Shown here: positions 1 to 5,634 of the stretch, one piece after another
How the letters are laid out: every line of letters starts with the position of its first letter
How positions within the stretch are numbered: the stretch's first letter is position 1
Source of the DNA: Bacillota bacterium
Lineage (GTDB): Bacteria; Bacillota; Clostridia; Lachnospirales; Lachnospiraceae
Assembly (NCBI GenBank): GCA_023410575.1
Contig: JAEYPP010000022.1
Location: 1 to 13,200, forward strand
Length of the DNA stretch: 13,200 nucleotides
Direction: 5' to 3'
Translations under genes and position numbers: made by a program
Notes under the pieces: generated by a model
Told to the model about the DNA's origin: nothing
Database searches by the model: none
What the model saw: the letters and a program-made list of their open reading frames with translations, nothing else

Positions 1-24
1 GTAGCGTTTTTGGTAATGACGCAT
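1..24 (-). CDS. Start of a gene cut by the window edge, probably the first ORF of the IS66-like element
   Basis: Only the first eight codons are present, reading MRHYQKRY from an ATG at 24-22. The start is well supported: GGAGG lies 9 bases upstream (minus strand GGAGGAATACAATT then ATG). The position just inside the proposed IS66 end suggests the small basic DNA-binding protein encoded first in many IS66 elements. Too little sequence is present to confirm that. Confidence 0.45.
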
Positions 25-73
25 AATTGTATTCCTCCAATCTGGAGTGAAATACTCCACTTATTTGGTTACA

Positions 74-102
74 ATTATAAATCAAAAATATGCTGTAGTC
101 GA
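74..102 (-). promoter_or_regulatory. Promoter for the gene at the left edge
   Basis: On the minus strand there is a perfect TATAAT (-10) at 79-74 and TCGACT (-35, four of six consensus bases) at 102-97, separated by 17 bp. Transcription would begin near 67. The leader then contains a perfect 6-bp inverted repeat (TGGAGT-N5-ACTCCA, 43-59) immediately before the ribosome binding site. That hairpin could limit translation, as insertion sequences often do, but this role is inferred. Confidence 0.5.
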
Positions 103-136
103 AACGGGTAGATTATTAGGCGCTTACTGTTGACTT

Positions 137-160
137 AACTTAAACTGTATTACTTAAGTT
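137..160. repeat. Inverted repeat AACTTAA-N10-TTAAGTT
   Basis: Perfect 7-bp arms are separated by 10 bases. A second copy of the core, CTTAA-N10-TTAAG, occurs at 1034-1053 with the same spacing and similar flanks (A before, TTTT after). No T-run follows that would make it a good terminator. It could be a binding or recombination site, or coincidence in AT-rich DNA. Nothing else is clearly supported between 128 and 290. Confidence 0.3.
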
Positions 161-290
161 TTATTTCGAATCTGCCGAAATTTACTTTATTTGCACATTG
201 TATTTTAGTTTACTGATTTTCTGTTGCCAAAGTGTTGCCATGACAATTATAATAAATTCTTTGAGTAAAGTAGCTTTATCTATCATGAGA

Positions 291-868
291 TTAGTTAGGG
301 AAGCTATATGCTAATCTTTTGACACTACCTCTTATTCTAGCTCCTAATTTCAAAGCTGTTTTGTAGTATTTCAAATGCTTTTTTGTCGTTTTGAGTTCAT
401 TTATGTACTGTTTATTTACTTTACTATTTGAAAAAATACTGTCACATTATTGTCATCTAGCATTTCCAATCTTTACTATATTTGATATAAAATAATCAAT
501 ACTAAAATATGCTTTTGTAAATTTTCTATATTAAGCACGAACTCAACTTTAAATCTAAATATACTTATATGACCTACAGTATATGCAACCTTGAATAATT
601 ACTGATTCAAATTCAAGCTTATACATATCTGATTTCATCAAATGATTTAATTCTTCTACGCACCTTCAGAATTATATAACAATCCTTGAGCACCCAAATA
701 TAAATATGATAAAGCTGCAATTTCTTGTGCTAAATTTAAACTAAATAAAATATCATCTATTTCTATATTCTTCTTTATGTATGGATATTTTTTTAGAAAA
801 TAAAATAAAAATATTGCAGTAAGCCAATCTCCAGCTCCTGATGTATCTTTAACTTCACATTATACCCT
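291..868 (-). pseudogene. Decayed 3' fragment of a PfkB-family carbohydrate kinase gene
   Basis: On the minus strand, 847-824 encodes DTSGAGDW, the PfkB-family signature that supplies the anion hole and catalytic aspartate. It continues as LTAIFLFYFLKKYP and about 45 further residues before an in-frame TAG at 658-656. Upstream, the frame is closed by a TAA just before the motif, near 860, so the N-terminal substrate-binding part is missing. Downstream, coding-like sequence continues in other frames: about 35 residues starting VEELNHLMKSDMYKLEF, and a basic tail ending LAYSFPN before a TAA at 293-291. That pattern indicates at least two frameshifts. No intact start exists. The kinase assignment is good. 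The link of the last segment to the same gene is inference. Confidence 0.6.
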
Positions 869-1184
869 TTTTGATGAATTATTTACACGTTTGGGGAGTT
901 GTTTTGCAGTCGTGCAATGTTGACTAAAGGATAGTGAATTTTACACCAAAGAGGATAATGAGGTGTGCCTCGGGACATATTCTTCTACTTAAACTCCCTA
1001 CCGTGAAAGATGTATGTGGTGTTTTTAATGCGACTTAATATATTTTAGTTAAGTTTTTACACCTATTATACATATATTATGGTTTTTCAGGAGCTTTTAA
1101 TATCAAGTTAATATCAAACTTTTTTCATTTTACAAGTATAACAGTGCTTATATAAAAACCCAAAGAATACAACATATTATAAAT
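869..1184. other. Intergenic patch of unknown origin, no supported gene
   Basis: No ORF with a credible start is present. The part from about 880 to 1035 is visibly richer in G and C than its surroundings and does not resemble the flanking kinase remnant, so it may be a scrap of another element. It contains CTTAA-N10-TTAAG (1034-1053), bracketed by GGTGT (1018-1022) and ACACC (1059-1063), giving a loose nested palindrome. No convincing terminator is seen between the operon stop codon at 1185 and this patch. Confidence 0.4.
1097..1117. repeat. Two tandem copies of TTAATATCAA, period 11 bp
   Basis: TTAATATCAA occurs at 1097-1106 and again at 1108-1117 with one base between. The period is about one helical turn, so both copies face the same side of the DNA, a common arrangement for iterated protein-binding sites. 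The core ATATCAA also appears in the inverted repeat at 9000-9019 on the other side of the operon. No function can be assigned. Confidence 0.4.
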
Positions 1185-2246
1185 CTAACGGATCTTACGA
1201 AATGACTTATCAACTATGTATTCACCAACATAGTCTCCATCGTCATCATATTCTTCTTCATAATGATATTCCGTAATCCATATTTCATTAATAACATTAG
1301 GTATATCAATTTTACGTATTGCTTTCTCTATTTCCTTATAATTTATTCTGTATAGATTATCAATAAGCAATATATTTATATTTCCTTTAAATTTTTCAAA
1401 TTTATCAGAGCAACTAGCAATATATTTACTAATTAGATCAAACAACCCATTTTCATTTACTTTCATTATGTTTGAAAGAGCAGTAACCCCACCATGTACT
1501 TCAAACTTAATATTATCATCTTTATATTTAGATAAATAAATTGTCATATTAATATTGTCATCATAATATTCTCTTATTAATTCCAATGATTTAAAATCAG
1601 ATTTAACAATTTTTTCAAAAATATTAATGCTGAATTCATAAATAATTTTTGCTATCTCATTAATTCTTTCTTTTTCTTCGTTCTTATTCATCAATATATT
1701 TTGGATATCAATATTGCCTTTTTGTGGATAAAAACTTACAACTATTCCATTCCAAATCATTTTAATAATATTATCAATATCAATCTGTTGAGTTATACCT
1801 TTATTGTTCAAGTATCCAACAACTAACTCATATGCCTGCATTGCAGATTTATCAATTATTTTATCCCAAAAATAATTTTCTCTAGAGTTTTTCTTTATAG
1901 TACTTTTTATATTCTTCTCAATAAATTGAGGTAAACTCTTCATTTCAACAGTGAGCAATTGAAAACTATCTTTACGATTTACAAATATTGCTTCTGGGGA
2001 TGGCATATTTCTCTCATCAACATCACAACACTGTTTCAAAGTAAAATCTGAATACTCGCTTCTAATAAACATTCCTAAACCATTAAAATATTCACATTTA
2101 TTATTGTTTAGACACATTTTTTTTAATATACTACTATTTCCCGTGAAATACTGATTATCTTCACAATGCTTATCACATGGAAAGTATCTTAGTATTTCTT
2201 TTATCTGCTCACATTCAGTACATTTGTCCACATTTAATTCCCTCAT
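1185..2246 (-). CDS. Unknown protein, Cys-rich N-terminus with possible E-x-K nuclease motif; last gene of defence operon
   Basis: This 353-residue protein matches no family I can name. The first 75 residues hold eight cysteines (C9, C12, C24, C28, C45, C51, C73, C74). The opening C-x2-C and C-x3-C pairs suggest a zinc site. Directly after comes PEAIF (83-87), then a predicted strand ending TVEMK with E101 and K103. This resembles the core of PD-(D/E)xK nucleases with E84 or D75 as the other acidic residue, but that is inference. The remainder is Lys/Ile-rich and mostly helical, with a strongly acidic stretch (about 328-343) before a basic end. It has no signal peptide or membrane segment. 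Its ATG overlaps the stop of the HEPN gene (ATGA, 2246-2243) and its own Shine-Dalgarno is weak, so translation is probably coupled. Context makes it an effector or partner of the HEPN/DUF262 proteins. Confidence 0.75.
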   Translation of the reverse strand: MRELNVDKCTECEQIKEILRYFPCDKHCEDNQYFTGNSSILKKMCLNNNKCEYFNGLGMFIRSEYSDFTLKQCCDVDERNMPSPEAIFVNRKDSFQLLTVEMKSLPQFIEKNIKSTIKKNSRENYFWDKIIDKSAMQAYELVVGYLNNKGITQQIDIDNIIKMIWNGIVVSFYPQKGNIDIQNILMNKNEEKERINEIAKIIYEFSINIFEKIVKSDFKSLELIREYYDDNINMTIYLSKYKDDNIKFEVHGGVTALSNIMKVNENGLFDLISKYIASCSDKFEKFKGNINILLIDNLYRINYKEIEKAIRKIDIPNVINEIWITEYHYEEEYDDDGDYVGEYIVDKSFRKIR

Positions 2247-2893
2247 TTCTTCAAAAACTCTTTTAAATAGACAGCATTCTCAACTTGTGTTATAAATTTA
2301 TTCATCATAATATTAATAACTCCATACAATTCATCAAACCTATCCTCATCTAAACTTAAAACTTCCAACCTTTCCCCATGAGCAATTTCGTTTCTCATTT
2401 TGAGCAACACATCATCTAACAGCTTGAAATCCGGCTCATATTCCCTATAATCCAATCCAATTGTCTCCATAATTTCGATGAATACTTCTGATTTAAGGTT
2501 ACTTCCCGTTTTAACAATTCCTTCATAAGGTATTTTAGCTTTTTTTTCACCATTACTACGGATATCGTTTACAATTTTATTATGTAAGGATGCCTTATTT
2601 GTACTATCAAAAGTCTTAAGATCTTCCTTCATCGCTAAAGCCAGAAAATTTTGTTTTAGCTCAGAATAATTATAATTTTGATATGAAATAAAGCATAAAT
2701 AATATGTTGCAACGTTCTTTATAAGCCCTTCCCAATGAGCATATAGTAACGCTACCCCGGATCTTAGAGCAGTATTTTTAGCAAATTTTCTTGAAGATGC
2801 AATATTTGCCTTCACTGCTGTGAGCTCCTTTTTCCTCCAGGAAGTCTCTTTATCTAAATAATCTTGAAACTCTTCTTCTGTTCTTATTTTCAT
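2243..2893 (-). CDS. HEPN-domain protein (MAE_28990/MAE_18760-like), predicted RNase
   Basis: The 216-residue protein carries the HEPN signature R-N-x3-H as RNEIAH (R167, H172) in its last third. An upstream helix, YAHWEGLIKN (51-60), has the acidic residue (E55) typical of the MAE_28990/MAE_18760 branch. In HEPN RNases the Arg and His of this motif form the active site, usually in a dimer, and cut RNA. Many members act in abortive-infection or toxin roles, so RNA cleavage on infection is a reasonable expectation here, though not shown by sequence alone. Length is normal for a single-domain member. The gene overlaps both neighbours by ATGA (2893-2890 and 2246-2243), so its stoichiometry is probably tied to the DUF262 protein upstream. 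Family call fairly sure; substrate unknown. Confidence 0.85.
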   Translation of the reverse strand: MKIRTEEEFQDYLDKETSWRKKELTAVKANIASSRKFAKNTALRSGVALLYAHWEGLIKNVATYYLCFISYQNYNYSELKQNFLALAMKEDLKTFDSTNKASLHNKIVNDIRSNGEKKAKIPYEGIVKTGSNLKSEVFIEIMETIGLDYREYEPDFKLLDDVLLKMRNEIAHGERLEVLSLDEDRFDELYGVINIMMNKFITQVENAVYLKEFLKK

Positions 2894-3990
2894 ACTCTAA
2901 AATAATCCCTACTCCAATTTGAAAGTTCTTTGTATCTTGGAATTGCACGTACACCAGGTAAATTATTACGAACATAAACATCTTCACTATACAATTTTTC
3001 TACCTTTTGCTTTATCCACTCTTGAGGATTTTCTATTTCTAAAATAGAATTGATATTCTCGTAAACCCCTGGAACAATTGCCTGAAATGCACCTGCTAAA
3101 AATGCCCCCTTATGACGACCACCTTCATACTTTCTAAAAACATCTTCACCTATAGTTCCATATAGTAAATCAAATGTATTAGCAAATTTTCTTTTTGTTT
3201 CTTCATAGTCAAATTCTTCTTTGTCACAAATTAGCAAAATTTCTTTGTCCAATAGTTCAGAAAAATCCTTGTATTTTTGTATATCTTCCCATTTGATATA
3301 TTGGGAAACTAATAATCGTACAACCATTTCCATCGCATACTGCTCATCAGTCTTTTGATCACTTATTTTCATGCATTTGTCATAGGATGGCATTTTAACA
3401 ATGTCATCCAAGAAATTATACATTGTTTTATTACTCATTATAATTAAGCAATTCCTAACTTCCTGATCACTTAATAGAGACCCACCAGTATTCAAGCGTT
3501 GAAATAATTCGTACTTTGTATTAAAGTCACTTTCTTTTTTAATTATAGTGATATCTAATCTAGCTCTTTTTAATGTAAGTTGCTGCTCTTTTGTAAAAAC
3601 TAAATCTCCTTCTCCTACCCATTTCATACCTGCAAACGACGGCAACGCATCTGTCGCTTCAAGAACTAACGGTTGAACATTTTTACCATCATCGTCCTTC
3701 AGTATCCCTACAAATTGAAAAATTGTTGATAATCTTTGTACCCCATCAATTATATCCCATGTTCCATCATCACTCTGACTCACATATATTTGTGGAATCG
3801 GAATATTAAGCATTATCGACTCAATCAACTTTGTTTTCTGATAATCATTCCATCGAAATACTCTCTGAAATTCTGGATGAATATCCATTTCTCCATCACG
3901 ATATATGTTAATAAGTTCTCCAATAGACATTTGATACGATTCTCTATATATTTCCCCAGCTTTTTTCGTGATTTCATCTTGTAATGACAT
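2890..3990 (-). CDS. DUF262-domain protein (GmrS-like N-terminal, ParB/Srx fold)
   Basis: The 366-residue protein has the DUF262 hallmarks in order: FQRVFRW (41-47), the DGxQR loop as DGVQR (82-86), and LNTGG followed by LSDQEVRN (166-180). DUF262 forms the N-terminal half of the type IV modification-dependent enzyme GmrSD, where the DGQQR loop is linked to nucleotide hydrolysis. Here the third position is Val, a tolerated variant. The DUF1524 HNH nuclease half of GmrSD is absent: the C-terminal 180 residues are helical with no visible H-N-H pattern. The HEPN protein overlapping its 3' end by ATGA may supply the nuclease instead (inference). The start at 3990 is supported by AGGTG a few bases upstream, overlapping the preceding stop (TAG at 4000-3998). 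The gap to the methyltransferase gene is 7 bases, so it is co-transcribed with the restriction genes. Confidence 0.9.
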   Translation of the reverse strand: MSLQDEITKKAGEIYRESYQMSIGELINIYRDGEMDIHPEFQRVFRWNDYQKTKLIESIMLNIPIPQIYVSQSDDGTWDIIDGVQRLSTIFQFVGILKDDDGKNVQPLVLEATDALPSFAGMKWVGEGDLVFTKEQQLTLKRARLDITIIKKESDFNTKYELFQRLNTGGSLLSDQEVRNCLIIMSNKTMYNFLDDIVKMPSYDKCMKISDQKTDEQYAMEMVVRLLVSQYIKWEDIQKYKDFSELLDKEILLICDKEEFDYEETKRKFANTFDLLYGTIGEDVFRKYEGGRHKGAFLAGAFQAIVPGVYENINSILEIENPQEWIKQKVEKLYSEDVYVRNNLPGVRAIPRYKELSNWSRDYFRV

Positions 3991-3997
3991 AATACAC

Positions 3998-5626
3998 CTA
4001 CCCTCTCTTTAATCTTCTTCTCTGCATCTTTTTCCAAATCAACCTAGCTTCTTCGCACATCGTAGAATCAATACCGATTTTATCAACCAAAATTTCTTGA
4101 TCCACAATATCTAAAGCGTTTTCTATGTCTTCCTCATTTCTTACGATTGTGTCAATTCTTGCTAACACTTCTCTTACCTTCTCCAGCGGTATCTGATCAA
4201 GCTTTGGCACCAAAATATTCCCCACTTCACCTGGCAATATTTCAAGGACTCCACCACCATAACTTCTTCCACACAACTCTGTAAACGCAAAAGAGATGCT
4301 ATTATAATAGGATAAGGCTATTCTTTCAGGATCAATTCCTGTATTAAATTTTATCCTATGCATTGTGTCAGTAGAAACAGCATTACACCTATTCAGCACA
4401 AATTTAGGATATAAGTTATTTCTTCTCAAGAAAAAAGCGTCTGGAACCCATATAGACGGAATTCGATACCATCTATCCCTGATCGAACATTTATATCCTG
4501 TATGTTCCTCATTTTTTTCTCCGAGTTTGATATATTCTCTATGTTTTTTAGGATAATCACCAATATCTTTGTCAGGAAAATCTATTAAATATGCTGCTTT
4601 TTCTTTCTTAACATTTTTTAGCCAATCCTTATCCTCAAAATAAATACTATGAGCATGAGAGCTTCTTCCAATGAGAGGACGAACCACCTCTTGTAATTCA
4701 TATTTTTTTACCACTTCACTGCTTACGGAAAAATACTTATTATTACCAGTAGTTATTCCCACGTTAATAAGCGCAACATCTGATAGTTTTTGAAATCTTT
4801 CATCTTCCTTTATCTTCCGTATTAATTCATTTTCTTTCTTATTTGTAAAATATTTCGTCCACTTTTCATGTACATGCTGCATTTTTTGAAATCCGTTGGT
4901 TTCAATATCAAACGTTTCTAAATCATCCAAATTATTAAGCTCAACAATTCGAATTCCCTTTTCTTGTTTTCCCTTTTCCCCAATAAAAACCACTATTTCT
5001 TGCTCAATATCAGGAAAAACCAATTCTTCAAATGTTATTAATGTAATCTTTGACAACGAATTTGACAAATATAATCTCAAGTCTTCAGCATATGCCACTT
5101 GCAATATTTCTGCTGGAATAACAAATGCTATTTTCCCAGTATCACTCAACATATGGACGCATGCAACAATAAAACCAACCCACGTATTAACTAACTTATT
5201 TTCCTTCATCCCATGAGAAGTCAAAATTGTAGACATCATATCTCTCTGTTCTTCTTCAAGATATTGATATCTGATATATGGAGGATTTCCAAGAATTAAA
5301 TCATACTTTTTTTTATCAGAATACTGTTTATAAAAATCAAAAAAATCTTTATTTAACACATTAACTTTCTTTTCATCTATTAAACGACTCTTTAACTTTT
5401 CCGCTTCACTTTTCTCAATTTCAACAGCTGTGATAGAAGCTATTTTTTCGATGTGTCCAGTCTTTATTAATCCATCAATAAATACTCCGTCACCACAACT
5501 TGGTTCCAGTATTTCCTTTATATTTTCATCATCTCGAAATAACTCCACCATCATTTCGGCTAATGGCAATGGTGTGTAATAAGCACCTCTTAACTTCTGC
5601 TCTGTGCTATCCTCTTTTAATTTCAT
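3998..5626 (-). CDS. N6-adenine DNA methyltransferase, Eco57I/TaqI class (stand-alone modification subunit)
   Basis: The 542-residue enzyme transfers a methyl group from S-adenosylmethionine to adenine N6. Visible motifs, in the order of gamma-class enzymes, are motif X GAYYTP (14-19), motif I EPSCGDGVF (41-49) for cofactor binding, and catalytic motif IV NPPY (114-117) preceded by DLILG. The rest, about 250-540, would hold the target-recognition region, with aromatic- and Cys-containing blocks as in M.TaqI relatives. From memory M.Eco57I is about 544 residues, almost the same length. In such systems the separate methylase protects sites that the fused enzyme methylates on only one strand. 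It starts 8 bases after the 999-residue gene with AGGTGAT upstream. The recognition sequence cannot be read from the protein by eye. Confidence 0.92.
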   Translation of the reverse strand: MKLKEDSTEQKLRGAYYTPLPLAEMMVELFRDDENIKEILEPSCGDGVFIDGLIKTGHIEKIASITAVEIEKSEAEKLKSRLIDEKKVNVLNKDFFDFYKQYSDKKKYDLILGNPPYIRYQYLEEEQRDMMSTILTSHGMKENKLVNTWVGFIVACVHMLSDTGKIAFVIPAEILQVAYAEDLRLYLSNSLSKITLITFEELVFPDIEQEIVVFIGEKGKQEKGIRIVELNNLDDLETFDIETNGFQKMQHVHEKWTKYFTNKKENELIRKIKEDERFQKLSDVALINVGITTGNNKYFSVSSEVVKKYELQEVVRPLIGRSSHAHSIYFEDKDWLKNVKKEKAAYLIDFPDKDIGDYPKKHREYIKLGEKNEEHTGYKCSIRDRWYRIPSIWVPDAFFLRRNNLYPKFVLNRCNAVSTDTMHRIKFNTGIDPERIALSYYNSISFAFTELCGRSYGGGVLEILPGEVGNILVPKLDQIPLEKVREVLARIDTIVRNEEDIENALDIVDQEILVDKIGIDSTMCEEARLIWKKMQRRRLKRG

Positions 5627-5634
5627 ATCATCAC

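Larger units (their letters stand above)
1..127 (-). mobile_element. End of an IS66-family-like insertion sequence (rest lies off the left edge)
   Basis: On the minus strand the proposed outer end reads GTAAGCGCC at 127-119, the form expected for IS66-family terminal inverted repeats, which characteristically begin GTAAGCG. Inward from it are a promoter, a small hairpin (43-59), a strong ribosome binding site and an ATG reading off the window, the normal order at the left end of such an element. IS66 elements usually duplicate 8 bp of target, so TGTTGACT at 128-135 would be one copy; the other is outside the window. The family call is inference from the terminus and the layout, because no transposase domain is visible here. 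Confidence 0.55.

Noticed and set aside
182..286. 34-codon minus-strand ORF containing MATLWQQ, and another frame reading HGNTLATENQ, reminiscent of tyrosine-integrase C-termini
   Set aside because: Too short, no catalytic residues, and two frames compete. The resemblance is from memory of a poorly conserved tail, so no integrase remnant is claimed.
3736..3984. Plus-strand ORFs inside the operon (also at 4365, 4896, 5500, 6005 and 7221)
   Set aside because: All lie antisense to genes with clear catalytic motifs and have no independent start signals.
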